From assembly GCA_027487435.1 (NCBI GenBank), contig JAIYDP010000120.1, forward strand, positions 1 through 64,000: a stretch of 64,000 bases of DNA, read 5' to 3'. The translations under genes were made by a program, and so were the position numbers. Position 1 is the first letter of the stretch, and every line of letters begins with the position of its first letter. This DNA is from Verrucomicrobiaceae bacterium. GTDB lineage: Bacteria > Verrucomicrobiota > Verrucomicrobiia > Verrucomicrobiales > Akkermansiaceae. The notes under the pieces were generated by a model. The model did not search any database. It was not told where the DNA came from and saw only the letters and a list, made by a program, of their open reading frames with translations. This document shows positions 45,206-55,403 of this stretch, piece after piece.

Positions 45206-46570
45206 ATGAAAAGCAAAGTTCTTTTCACGTTGGGTGCGGGATTGTTCTCCGACTCATATGGTATCCGGCTCTCTCTTCTCGTTCACCCTTCAGATCTCTT
45301 CATATCCGGAATCGTTTCGATCGTCATAGAGAAAGAGTATCCCAAGGAACTGAGCAACCAGGGCTTGATGGCGCTTTTTCTTGCTGCCGCCCTCGTTGGC
45401 TCGGTTGTGGGCAATCTCGTCATGGGATATCTAGTTGATTCGATTGGTCGACGACAATCTCTCATCATTACGGCCGCCATTACTGTCACTACAACTGTCG
45501 CATCAGCGTGTCTCTTCCTTGGAAACAACCCATTGCTTCTGATATCTCTTCTAACGCTTCTGCGATTTTTCATCGGCTTTGGAATCGGTGGCGAATATCC
45601 GTCATCTCTGACCGCCTCTTTCGAAACCGACGATTCACAAGACCCTGACTTCCAGGCAGCCACGGAAGCCAAGTCCTTGTCCGATCGGCTGCATCAGTCC
45701 GGGCTTGTGTTTTGCGGCCAAGGCTTGGGAATTCTGGCCGCAGCCCTTGTCGTAGTGATCCTCCTTGGCATCGTCGGGACGACGAGTTCTGATTTGGATC
45801 TCATCTGGCGGCTTTGTAAGCCCCCCCCCCCCTCAAGTTTGTCATTTCTGAACCATTCAGCGTTTCTATTCGGGCTCATTCCGATCTCTCTGGCCCTCTA
45901 CTTCCGCTGGAACATGCAAGAGCCGTTAGAGTTTGCAAACTGCCACACGAAGGTCCCTCTCCTAGCCGCCATCTCCGCCAATCGCGTCGACCTCGTCGGC
46001 ACGTCCCTGACCTGGTTCCTCTTTAATTTCGCTTTCTACGGCCAGTGGATGCTCATGCCGATCCGCATCCAAGACGCCTTGAGCAACCACTCCGTCACGA
46101 CTGTTGCCTCGTCAACCTTTTTCGTCGCCCTCCTCGTTCTGCCCGCCTACTTTGCGTCCGCCTTTGCCATCAAGCATTTTGATTTCCACAAGATGCTTCT
46201 CGTCGGGTTCGGTTCTGTGACTTTGTTTTCTTTTCTCTTCGCTGCCTTGTTTCAGGCCGTTTCCCGCAGCTCTTTTTCTTTGATCCTGTTCTATGGGCTC
46301 TTGTTCATTTTCTTTCAGCCAGTTAACACCGCTACATTCGTTTTGCCAGCGGAAGTGTTCTCCGTTGCAGTTCGAGGGCGCCTCCATGGCTTCTCGGCTG
46401 CTTGTGGAAAGATTGGCGCTGCTCTAGGCGTTGTCGCACTGGGAAGCCTTACGCCTTCGCTGGCCCTGGTTGTTAGTGCCGTGGTCAGCTTGGCTGGCGT
46501 CGTGTTTGTGAAGCTCTTTGTTGCACCGAAAAACCGAAAGTACTCGGACGTGGAGTCCTGGGAGGAATGA
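45206..46570 (+). CDS. MFS transporter, phosphate/organic-solute type
   Basis: Splicing a 33-nt intron near 45259 gives GLFSDSYDLFISGIVS, the family's first helix with the D-xYD-F motif of PHO84/SLC22-like transporters. The loop 2-3 motif GYLVDSIGRRQSL and the GIGGEYPSS motif in helix 4 follow. The second intron (45816-45860, 45 nt) starts GTAAG then twelve C bases; its removal restores IWRLSFLFGLIPI. A central loop and six further helices follow to LPAEVFSVAVRGRLHGFSAA and the acidic tail VESWEE. GGEYP and PAEVF-RGR-G are typical of proton-coupled phosphate or organic-ion carriers. The substrate cannot be fixed. The stop is 17 bp from that of the convergent cupin-like gene. Confidence 0.75.
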   Translation: MKSKVLFTLGAGLFSDSYGIRLSLLVHPSDLFISGIVSIVIEKEYPKELSNQGLMALFLAAALVGSVVGNLVMGYLVDSIGRRQSLIITAAITVTTTVASACLFLGNNPLLLISLLTLLRFFIGFGIGGEYPSSLTASFETDDSQDPDFQAATEAKSLSDRLHQSGLVFCGQGLGILAAALVVVILLGIVGTTSSDLDLIWRLCKPPPPSSLSFLNHSAFLFGLIPISLALYFRWNMQEPLEFANCHTKVPLLAAISANRVDLVGTSLTWFLFNFAFYGQWMLMPIRIQDALSNHSVTTVASSTFFVALLVLPAYFASAFAIKHFDFHKMLLVGFGSVTLFSFLFAALFQAVSRSSFSLILFYGLLFIFFQPVNTATFVLPAEVFSVAVRGRLHGFSAACGKIGAALGVVALGSLTPSLALVVSAVVSLAGVVFVKLFVAPKNRKYSDVESWEE

Positions 46571-46587
46571 TTTATTGTACATTTCGA

Positions 46588-47840
46588 CTACGGCTCCTCA
46601 ACGGTGTCATCGATTGGGAAGACAGTGTAAATTATCAGCGGTGTCTCCGACGTGCAAGTCGCAACAAACTCAGAGCCCGGCACGACCTAAACCAGTCACA
46701 AACGAACAAAAATGGTCACAATGAACTCTTTTCGAGACTCCAACGCCGCAGACACTTCGTTGCCATTGATTTTGCCAGTGCCAGACCAAACTGCGCTCTC
46801 AGCGTTGTGCCAACACAAGCGGCACCAATTCCGGCAAATGGCCGTCCATCGGCAGGGCGAGTCATAGTCGCGTGAGGGTTCACCGAAAACGACTCGCCGT
46901 AGAATGCGTCGAAGAAAATCCTTTCTCGAGCACCCCATGCGCCCGCTTCAAGGATCTGGGGTGCCCTGTGGAAACGTGCCCTGTGCAAGTAAGAACATCC
47001 TCCCAGGATGGCGGGACGAAAATTCCGGGTCGACATTCTTCTCCCACTTCACAAGCAGGTCAATAAATTCGTTCTCATCTGCGGCTCCTCTGAGCTGCAC
47101 GTTGAGCTTACAAGCTGCGCAGTCAGGGTCTACGCACGTGAGCACGGCAGAAAGGGATGATGCAACCTGGCAGCCTCTGTCCGAGGCTCCACGACAGCAG
47201 GTTGAAGTCATCTTGAGGTCGCTGGATTTCAAACGTGGGATACGGTCCTGGTGCATGGATGACGCCTGTGCTATTGGAGCCGGCGGGAAAGAGCAAAACC
47301 AGTGGGAATTGTCCAACCCTCATGAGGGGAAACGGAGAACGTGTTGAGGAGGGAGTAGCAAACGTCAGACTTTCCAAACTGCTTCAGCGCCTGCACTAGC
47401 TGGGGCGTCATGGACGGAGCGCCGACGGCAACCTCTTCTCTCTTTGTAGACGGCTTTAAACCAAGCCTTGTTTTGCATTCAATGGGTTTCAAATTGAGAG
47501 GAGGAACGTCAACGGGGGGGAAGTAATACGCTTCCAGCTTGCCCTGCGCATCAGAACGGCATTGGCTACAGCGCACAGGTCCCTTGACGCTTCGCTTCCC
47601 ATCGGCGCCAACAACGATGTCCCCCGAGTGAATGTGGCAAGGAATGGGCGGCACTTCTCGAGCGTCTGAGAAGGACGGGACAACGGGCTCCCCTCCAATG
47701 TCGAGGACTGCGCTGTGAGGGGGATCTGCAAATGCAACTCTTGGTGAGCGGCCAGTTGGACAATCGAGTCTCTCCAAGGACTTCACGTTGTCCTGATTCA
47801 AGAACCTTGTTGAAGGGCACAAGAATGGTGTTGTCGCCAT
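46588..47840 (-). CDS. Cupin-fold protein, function unknown
   Basis: Starts MATTPFLCPSTRFLNQDN. Cupin features are seen: IPCHIHSGDIV (metal-site His), GKLEAYYFPPVDVPPLNL, then VSPHEGWTIPTG joined by a 34-nt intron to VIHAPGPYPTFEIQRPQDD. KLNVQLRGAADENEFIDLLV and KWEKNVDPEF then lead to a second barrel with LEAGAWGA, ending EFVATCTSETPLIIYTVFPI. Bacterial two-barrel cupins share the HIH...GKLEAYYFPP and W-NVDPEF pattern, so a bacterial relative is likely, but the reaction is unknown. Several exon joins between 46990 and 46700 are provisional. Stop TAG at 46588-46590. Confidence 0.55.
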
Positions 47841-47848
47841 CTAGTCTG

Positions 47849-48186
47849 GATTGTCAGCGCTGTCAAGACCATGGGGCAACAGCTCGATGGTCGTTATTCC
47901 TTCCCCTTCTCTCATCACCTCATTCACTGCCTGCTGGAGTGACGAAACGACACGGTACATTAGGCTACTTGTGTTGCAGACATAATCCACCATTCAACGC
48001 AAAAGAAACCCCTGTCATCCGCGTCCTGAGCAGTGCTGTCCGACTGAGCCAGAACATATGCGCGCACCTATTCCTTGCAACTACAGAGCGGCCGCGGTAC
48101 ATAGATCTGCAAACCAAAGCCGCCCGACCGAAGAGAACCCCGTTGAAACGGTCAACGGAGTGTCGGACTTGACTCGCTAAGTCCAT
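47849..48186 (-). CDS. Small hypothetical protein (~90 aa)
   Basis: Three exons give MDLASQVRHSVDRFNGVLFG, ALVCRSMYRGRS, then (41-nt intron) SDSTAQDADDRGFFCVEWWI, then (35-nt intron starting GTAGCC) QAVNEVMREGEGITTIELLP, stopping just before the cupin gene start. All joins are in phase 0 and the composition is protein-like with an amphipathic centre. It is packed between two same-strand genes with under 15 bp on either side. No family is recognised. The start codon overlaps a copy of the repeated boundary motif. Confidence 0.5.
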
Positions 48187-48200
48187 GTGTACTTCTGACT
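48186..48200. promoter_or_regulatory. Repeated boundary motif, copy 2 (15 nt)
   Basis: TGTGTACTTCTGACT on the plus strand overlaps the minus-strand ATG at 48184-48186 and the upstream gene's stop codon at 48199-48201. Matches the first 15 bases of the 17-mers at 15498 and 49657. Confidence 0.35.
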
Positions 48201-49143
48201 ACCCCTTCACGGCCTCAATGAGCCACACTTCGTCCAGCCGGCGATCGGCTGCGTCTTCGAATCGGCTAAACGGCCCCTTCAACAGGCGCCCGGACTTCAA
48301 CAAGGATGCCCGGACTAAGAAACCTCTGGAGGCCATCGATCGCGCGACGGCCGAGCTGTCCTGCTGCGTCATGAATGAATTTGAAAAAGGACGTCATGAA
48401 GCAAGTCCACGGCGAGATATGCCCTTCCCTTTGAGCAGAGGAGTTCGGCAATGACGTGAGCAACAAGGTCCCCGTGTCCGGGAGAGTACGTGACGTCGGA
48501 ACCGATGACAACGTCGACCCTCCCTGTGAGCCGCAGCTTTTCAATCTGCGGCATCAAAGGCCTTAACCTTCACGCCGTACATCTTCTCCATCGGTCCAAT
48601 CCAACTTTCTATGACATGAGGGGCTTCTCAAAATGGTCGAACAAGGCAGAGAATCGCGAGTCTGCGCCTTCACTCCATTGGAAGCTGTTCAAGGCGAAGC
48701 TCGTCTGGGCGCACAAGACCAACTGCGCATGAGCGTGACATCACGTCAGCCGCACCTCTGGGTCGTAGTCTGTGTACGTGACGTTGAGGCCTGAAGAGAA
48801 GCAAACAAGCGATACAAGACCAACCCCCCCGCCCAGTTCGACAATGCGGGTGCCTTGCAAGAGCTGCACGTTTTGTGTGACCCACCTGTCGAGGTGAGGT
48901 GCCACAGAGGAAGCGATCAACTCCGACAAGAGGACCGAGGAGCGCCACAGGGCCCCTCCGATCGACACTGCAACATGCGGAGCAGTGCAGAGATCAATTA
49001 TTGTGGCAGGGGGTACCATTTGCAACGTCTCTGGTGCTGAGCTTTCGGCTGGGCAACAGATGCGGACTGCCTTCGGCTGTTGGCCGAAATCTTGAGTGTC
49101 ATGACTTCAAGTGGTGGTGACTGGCAGACGATAGCTTCGCCAT
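48199..49143 (-). CDS. METTL21-like protein-lysine methyltransferase
   Basis: Starts MAKLSSA, with a 32-nt intron, then NFGQQPKAVRICCPAES. The SAM-binding core reads WRSSVLLSELIASS, LLQGTRIVELGGGVGLVSLV (motif I), LNVTYTDYDPE (motif II) and DVVIGSDVTYSPGHGDLVAH (motif post-II/IV). An ending helix reads ADRRLDEVWLIEAVKG. This is the Methyltransf_16 fold of protein-lysine methyltransferases (METTL21/23, EEF2KMT); the typical DxxY at the end of motif IV is represented by SDVTY. Target protein unknown. At least four introns, one of about 54 nt near 48600. Exon borders in the last 200 bp are less certain. Confidence 0.68.
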
Positions 49144-49251
49144 GGTGAGGCACGCTTGTGCGCCGATTCCGTTCTCATGCTTGCCTAGACGGTGGAGATA
49201 TTGAACGCAGAAAGATCTGCTTAGCCAAACATGGCAATCAGCTGCCACCAG

Positions 49252-49640
49252 TCACTCAACATGGTGTTCGATGTGCTTACGGATGATGGATAGAGCATCC
49301 ACAATGCCAATGCCGAGTGAATACGCCGCTTCCCTGCACAGGCACCTCTCAATAATCGCTGACACCGTGTCGCTCAACAGGGCGTCATGCACAGAACCTA
49401 ACACATCATCGACCACACGAGAAGACATCCCTTCAATGGAAATGAGACGAAGAAATTCAACAAATACATCCGAGAGCTCCAAATGAGCCTCGCACTCCTC
49501 GACGAGGGGCAGCAGCAGACCTGTTTGCAAAAACAGCATCCGTCCGCAGCCTGTCTTCTCAGCAGGCCCCCCAGCCTACGCTCACTTCGTTTCAAAATGC
49601 CGCACATATGCAGGAAATCGTCTCTGTCCCACGCAGTCAT
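49252..49640 (-). CDS. Small helical hypothetical protein (~107 aa)
   Basis: Two exons: MTAWDRDDFLHMCGILKR joins SLLLPLVEECEAHLELSD across a 65-nt intron. The second exon runs VFVEFLRLISIEGMSSRVVD through VSAIIERCLCREAAYSLGIG and stops at 49252. The whole product is predicted alpha-helical and slightly acidic. No family is recognised; small helical subunits of larger complexes have this look. It diverges from the USP gene, the two starts being about 40 bp apart around the repeated motif. Confidence 0.5.
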
Positions 49641-49656
49641 GCCTCAGTGCCCATGC

Positions 49657-49673
49657 TGTGTACTTCTGACTGC
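49657..49673 (+). promoter_or_regulatory. Repeated 17-nt boundary motif, copy 3
   Basis: TGTGTACTTCTGACTGC lies between the divergent starts at 49640 (minus) and 49680 (plus). Identical to the copy at 15498-15514. Because it ends CTGACTGCAG here, it also resembles an intron end. Confidence 0.4.
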
Positions 49674-49679
49674 AGGGAA

Positions 49680-50895
49680 ATGGTTGCGGGGCTTGTCAAC
49701 CTCGGCGAGACATGCTTCATCAACGCTGTTGTTCAAGGCCTGGCCTCATCGACTTCACTGTCGTCGTACATCATGCAAAAGGATGCTACTTGGGCCAAGG
49801 ATCAGCTGCTGGCTGCATTTTTCGGCCTTGTCGTCCGTGCGCATGAATTTGTTCTCAATGACTGCGCCAGAGATGGACGGAAGCTCCGGCGGCTCCATCG
49901 TGCCGACCTCATTCATTTCAGCCGTTCGCTCTACTTTCCCCATTCTGTCCCATGGACAGCAGGACGCACACGAATTCATGCTTCTTTTCCTCGACTACAT
50001 CACGCCGCTGCTTGGTCTCACAGCAAAATGCGAGGGGCTCAAACTCTTCGCTTCAATGCCGCATCTCACACTAGTCCCGCGACACAACCCCACAGTGCTG
50101 CATCCCTTGAGCGCGATGCAGCGCGACATCCTACTCGACGTCTCCTCTCAGCGGAAGTGGCCCTTCAGCGGATCAATGATATCGTTTAAACGCTGCATGC
50201 GCTGCCTTGGAGACATTCGCACCTCCACTGAATCGTTTAGTCACATCTCGCTCCCCCTCCCTCCCGTGTCCCCGCACTAGACCCTCACTCACAACAAGCA
50301 GGCCCCCGTCATAACCCTCTCTCGAATCCTAGACGCCTACTTCAAGCCGGCCCCTGCCGAGGATTCCCGCTGTGAGTCATGCGATCAAGTCGACCAGAAA
50401 AGAAGGCTGTTCGATGCCCTTGTGAACGGTACCGCAACATCTCAAGTTCAAACGTATCGCAGCGTCGTGTCCACTTGGACCCGCTTTGGACAGCCCCCCC
50501 CCGTGTTGGCTCTGCACCTTCGACGACTCTCGTACACATATTCGGGCTTCGTCAAACTGCACACCGTTGTTCAGTTTCAAGAGACGCTGGACATAACCCC
50601 CTGCATGTTGTGGGCCGACGACCCCGAGGTTGTGAGCGTGGCCGGCCGGCAAGGGCAGCGCATCACGTCGTCCTCTGGTGCAACGAGTGAGCTGGGTGGG
50701 CTGGAGTTCGAGTCCTCGACGATGAAGCGAGGCCCTGCAAGCTCGTCGTCAGTCCGGTACCGCCTCATTGCCATTATCGAGCATCTCGGCGCAAGCGGCT
50801 CGGGACATTACGTCACGCACCGGCGCGATGGGGGCGGTTGGGTGCGGTGCAGCGACGACTCGTTGATGCGGGTGTCTCTCCAAGTCGCGCTTTGA
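49680..50895 (+). CDS. Ubiquitin-specific protease (USP, C19 family)
   Basis: Start taken at ATG 49680 (MVAGLVNLGETCFIN); in-frame ATGs at 49653 and 49608 are alternatives. The Cys box GLVNLGETCFINAVVQGLA contains the nucleophile. QQDAHEFMLLFLDYI is the Q/D box, reached through a ~44-nt intron. KRCMRCLGDIRTSTESF and CESCDQ form the zinc finger. PPVLALHLRRLSYTYSGFVK and the His box YRLIAIIEHLGASGSGHYVT complete the catalytic domain. The enzyme removes ubiquitin from proteins. It has no added UBL or DUSP domain and is small (~360 aa), closest in size to USP30/USP12-like enzymes. A 33-nt intron starts at GTGTCCCC near 50264. Confidence 0.8.
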
Positions 50896-51047
50896 TGACA
50901 GCTCTGACGTGACAGGACGTCCTCAACGCAGAGGCTTACATTTTGTTTTATGAGCGCGCATACCTTTGGTAGCGTCGCGATCGACGACACATGATGTACA
51001 AGTGACTGAACATGCAATAAATAAATGACATAAATGTGAGTCGCCGA

Positions 51048-54000
51048 CTAGTCAAACCCGTCATCGTCCTCCTCATCGCCGTCGTCCTCCTCCTCCACTT
51101 CCTCGTCCACCTCGTCCATGAAATTCTTCCAAATTCCAGCTTTCAAATTCGCCAAAGAGAAGTTCGACTCCTCGTCCGTTGCCGTCGAAATCGTCTTGGC
51201 GATGGAAGCAGACGTCTCCGCCATCTCTTGCAACTCTCGTCCAACCAGCCCTTCGCTCACAAACTCCGCGAACTGCTCGACCATGTCGTCGAACGACCCC
51301 ACCTCCTCCACGAACTCGCCGTTCTGCCCAGCCGCAGCGCTCTTGTCTGCCACCCCCAACAAGAATCTCCTCGTTTGCTCGATCGACGCATCCATCGCCT
51401 CTAAGCAGCTTCTCATCGCCTCCACCGCTTCCAGCCCGTCCACAAGCAAGACGCGCCGACGAGAATTCAAATTTGACACGCGCTCGATCTCATCGCAATC
51501 TCGCTGAACTTGGCTCTGCAGCTTCGCCACAGCCGCAAGAAGAGTCTTTTGTGCAGAGGGCGATATGCCCGGCGCCTTCGTCGCCTCCATCAGCGCCGCA
51601 ATGTTTGCCTCCGTGTTCTCGCGGACGTCAGCGACCCTCCGCGCCACGTCGCCAAGCGCTAGCAGAGCTCCAGCGCCTTCGCCCCCTCCGACCTGTTGAC
51701 ATCAAATCCCCTTCTCTGCCCGCACCCACTGTTGATGTCATGTTTTGAAGCTCAAACGACAACGGAGAGCCGTAGCGCTCCCACAGAGCCGACGTTCGCA
51801 TGATGGCGCGATTTTTCGCCGTCAGAGAGGACAAGCGCAGCGCAAACGGCAGCGCGCCGGGAATTGGCCGCGCACGGAGGAGTCGGAAAGTGCAGGCGCG
51901 GATTTCGACTCGAAAAAAGAGCCCTGCGTTGGTGAGGCAGAGGAGGGTCTGAGGGGGAACCGGCGAGGCGCTTGAGGACCTTGGTCGGATCTTTTTCCTT
52001 CTTTTGGCCCGGCTGGTCGAAGACCGGAATCTCCGACAATCTCCTCATGTTCGATCGGCCAGTCGACCTGCGCCGACTCAATGTTGACGATGGCTTCGCC
52101 GTGATCTTGAGCGCCTCGCGGATACTTTTGAGCGTTGGTAGGTCCAGGGCGATGGAAATGCCCTCAAGGCGCGCGAGGAAGAGGACGGGTGCGAGCTTTG
52201 CGTCAGCCGTGGCGACTCCAGCGTCGGCGGCCTCTGCGACGGCTCGCCTCTCAAAGCGGACGAGGACCCGCTGGTGCTGCGAGTCCTGCTCACTATGTTC
52301 GGCGCCCGCAGCAACCTGGGCAACAATGAGAGGGGAGCAGGCATTTCAGCAAGCGGACGACAACAAAAAGTTCGCGCACCTGCAGCGCATGCGCGGCGAG
52401 CTTCGCGACAATACCGACGGAGTCCTTAGCGGCGACGAGCTCCAGGTCGCGCATGGACAGGGACGCCAGGGTCGTGCTTTTGGCCGAAAGCACGACCGCG
52501 AGCTCTTTGAGGAGGAGGCAGCCAGCGCGGCTGGAGGCGTCAAAGACCGGCGGGCGTTAAGAGAGCGGTGTCACATTGAGTTCTTCTTCCTTGTCTTCTT
52601 TTCTAGTCCAAAGGTCGTTTGACCGGAGTCGGCAGCCATTTGCGCACTGGCTAGTGCGCGCTCGTCCTTTTCGTCGGACGACGCCGCGGCGGAGGTCTTT
52701 AGAGACTTGACAAGGAGAACGGCAGCCTCAACTTGCTCTTGGCTGACGCGAAGTGACAGCCTTGAAAACGTCACGAAGAACTCTTCTTTCTTGGAAGGCT
52801 GTAACAGTCAGAGCTTGTTTAAGGGGGCCCCATCACCGACGGTTCGACGGCGCTGGACCGAAGCAGCCGCACGCTGACGTTGACAGGCTCTAACAGTGCT
52901 GCAAGAGTGAGGGGGCGGTGGAAGTAGAAAAACTCTCAGCCGTAGCGCCGACCCTGCGAACGTAGGCGACGGAGAAGCCGTTGAGCTTGACTTGGACGAC
53001 CCTGGCGCTGGTGTTGGGCGCAAACGAGGGCTGATAGTCCGACGAGGCACCGGGGAAGGACGGCTGGACAAAGAGACCGCCGTTGAACTTGGACGGGGGT
53101 GAGTGTGCGAACGCCTGCTCGTGGTTAGAAAAAACACGTTGAGTTGTCACAAGCCGCACGCGCGTTTGTGCCACCGATGCCCGAATCTCCCGCACGGACG
53201 AAATATCGTCCTGGTCATCGTAGATCGGCATGACGGCCTTGAACGCCGCCATCTGATCGCCGTCAGTGCCCTTCACCCACCCAAACCGAGATCTCGACTT
53301 TCGGCTTCGGCTTCTTTGATTTTGACGTCCCGGAAACAATCTTTTGGCTGCCATCACGCCGCGCGTTGACGCTGATGGTGCGCTCCAAAATGTCGCCAAT
53401 GATGTAGAATTTCAGAGTCCGCCACAGTGATGGCACGAAGACGATCTCAATCTCCCTGTGGGCAATCAGAGGCCAGCAGCAGCGACTTCACTTCATTTTG
53501 ATGTCAACTTCCATCGGCGCAGTCTTGGAGCGATTGATGGTGATCTTGACAAGTTGCTGGTCCGTCGGGTCAATCGACCGGCCCCCACCGCTGCTCACAT
53601 CAGCGCAGTCCGCCCCGACGTCACTCGACGTCTTTCATCGGCCGCAGCATCGTGTGATGGCTCAGCGACTTGTTCTCCCTCGGGTTCATCTCCTTGAGCA
53701 TGAACAGCGACATAGTCGAAATCAAAAGCGTGCTACTGTCGGGAGACTTGTCTGGCAGCAAAAAGTCTGCAGCAGTCAGAAAGCCTCGACAGTGAGCCGA
53801 GCCTGGGGGGAACATGATCCTTGTGTCGATGTTCTCGGCGAAAAACATGAACCCGTACTGGTCTTCCGCAACGTCGATGATTTCGCAATTTAAATTCTGC
53901 AGCCGCACGGAGAAGCTGTTGTCCACCGCGTACTCAGTCTCCATGTCCTTTGACAGCGTGCGCTCCCCCCCCCCCCCTCTAGATAAGGACTGCGGTATTA

Positions 54001-55357
54001 GGAAATGGTAGACGAGCTGATACCGGCGCGTCCATTGGAGCATCTTCATCCTCCCAATCGACCTACGTCGTGCTCAGCCCACTCGACAGGACCCCACGTC
54101 ATTCTCTTCGCCGTCGTTCGGCTCGTCCTAAAGCGCTGTCAGGCGACTTTGGGGCGAAGGGACCTTTCCGCCTCGTTGGAAATGAGCGTCTGATTGACCA
54201 TTCTGGATGAGTCAGTTTCCTCCAATGCGCTGACTTCAAGCGCCTTCAAATCCTCAGCTGCACGGGAGTCCTTCTTCGTTTTGTTCTGCGGCGTCACACC
54301 GACGTGATGGGGGTCGACCTTCTTCAGAGTGCGAACAAGGTCGTGGACGATGTGTCTGTGGGGTGAGCGATACAAAGCAGTGGGGATGACAAGAGCATGT
54401 AGAGCTGAGTGCGGACCATGGAGACGCTGAAGTCCATCACCGTCTGGAGGGTCAGCCCCACGAAACGCCACACAACAATTTCGGCTTTGAACAGAAGCAG
54501 CTTCCAGTCCGACAGTCGCCGCAGCGCTGCAAACTATGCGTTAGGAGACAACACAGAAGTAAAAAGCGCACCTTCACCTCAAACCCGACGTTGTCAAGAA
54601 TGATCGCCACCTCCCGCTCCCTCTGCATGTAGATGGGGTGGAACACAGACAGGGAAATGGACTCTACAGAGAGCTTCTTGAATGCATGGAACTCATCCCC
54701 GTTGGAGCCGATGAGGCGGCACTTGTGGAGGTCGTTTACAACCTCGAGGGTCAACGTAGAGGGCGACGGGAAACTTCATATTTTTCCGTCGTGGAGGAAA
54801 TGGCTAAACCGAGGACGGTGACCCCCAAAAACGGCCGAGTGCTGTCATCTCCCAGAGCTCGCTTTGGCCGGCCGAAGAAATAGAGGCGGATCTCGTGGAT
54901 TTCGATCTTAATTCCATCAATGATCGCGTTGAGTTTCGTGCTGGATTTCTTCTCACCAGACTTCCTTGCAGAGTGAGATTTTCAATAAAGCATGGGACTT
55001 CTTCTTCTTCTTGACTTCCCTTAGGGTATCCAATTCGATGATTTCGATCTCAAAACTTTCCATCTTTATGAAGACCGGCTCTTGCTCAAGCTTTGTGTAG
55101 GATAACTACACAACTCAGTGCAAACAGGTAAAAAAACCTTGAAGAAGAGCTTCTTTGCAACAGCTCTGCGAATCCCCAAGATAGGAGGAAGAAATTTTGC
55201 GAAAAAAGCCCCATTGAATTCTTCGAGGTCAGATCTCACCGATTGGAACAGAAAGACCTAGTTCTTTGCTGCTACCTTCGCCTTTAATTACATCGAATTC
55301 AAGCTTTTCAGGGTTTTTGATGATAGGACCAAGCTTTTTGCGTAGAAAATTTTGCAT
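51048..55357 (-). CDS. Chorein-domain bridge-like lipid transfer protein (BLTP3-like)
   Basis: Starts MQNFLRKKLGPIIKNPEKLE then FDVIKGEGSSKELGLS, the pattern of the UHRF1BP1/BLTP3 N-terminus (chorein domain). LPPILGIRRAVAKKLFFK and KLEQEPVFIKMESFEIEIIE follow, then a second strand set with IIDGIKIEIHEIRLYFFGRP. Middle exons (54754-52800) hold further beta-rich repeats such as YQLVYHFLIPQSL and FGWVKGTDGDQMAAFKAVMP. The C-terminal exon 51647-51048 is helical and ends in an acidic tail. Proteins of this class form a hydrophobic groove that moves lipids between organelles. Many short introns; the exon chain between 53600 and 51700 is not fully resolved, and the last exon could be a separate gene. 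Confidence 0.6.
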
Positions 55358-55403
55358 CCCAAATAAACTTGACAAATATGATTTTGAGTTATTTAAAGTT
55401 CGA

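Noticed and set aside
2-46570. The two MFS genes as a recent duplicated pair.
   Set aside because: Their C-terminal helices and tails are not alike, so they are separate family members.
49657-49673. The repeated 17-mer as simply an intron end (CTGACTGCAG).
   Set aside because: The copies at 15498 and 48186 are not followed by an AG acceptor in a gene, so intron context cannot explain all three; kept as an alternative only for this copy.
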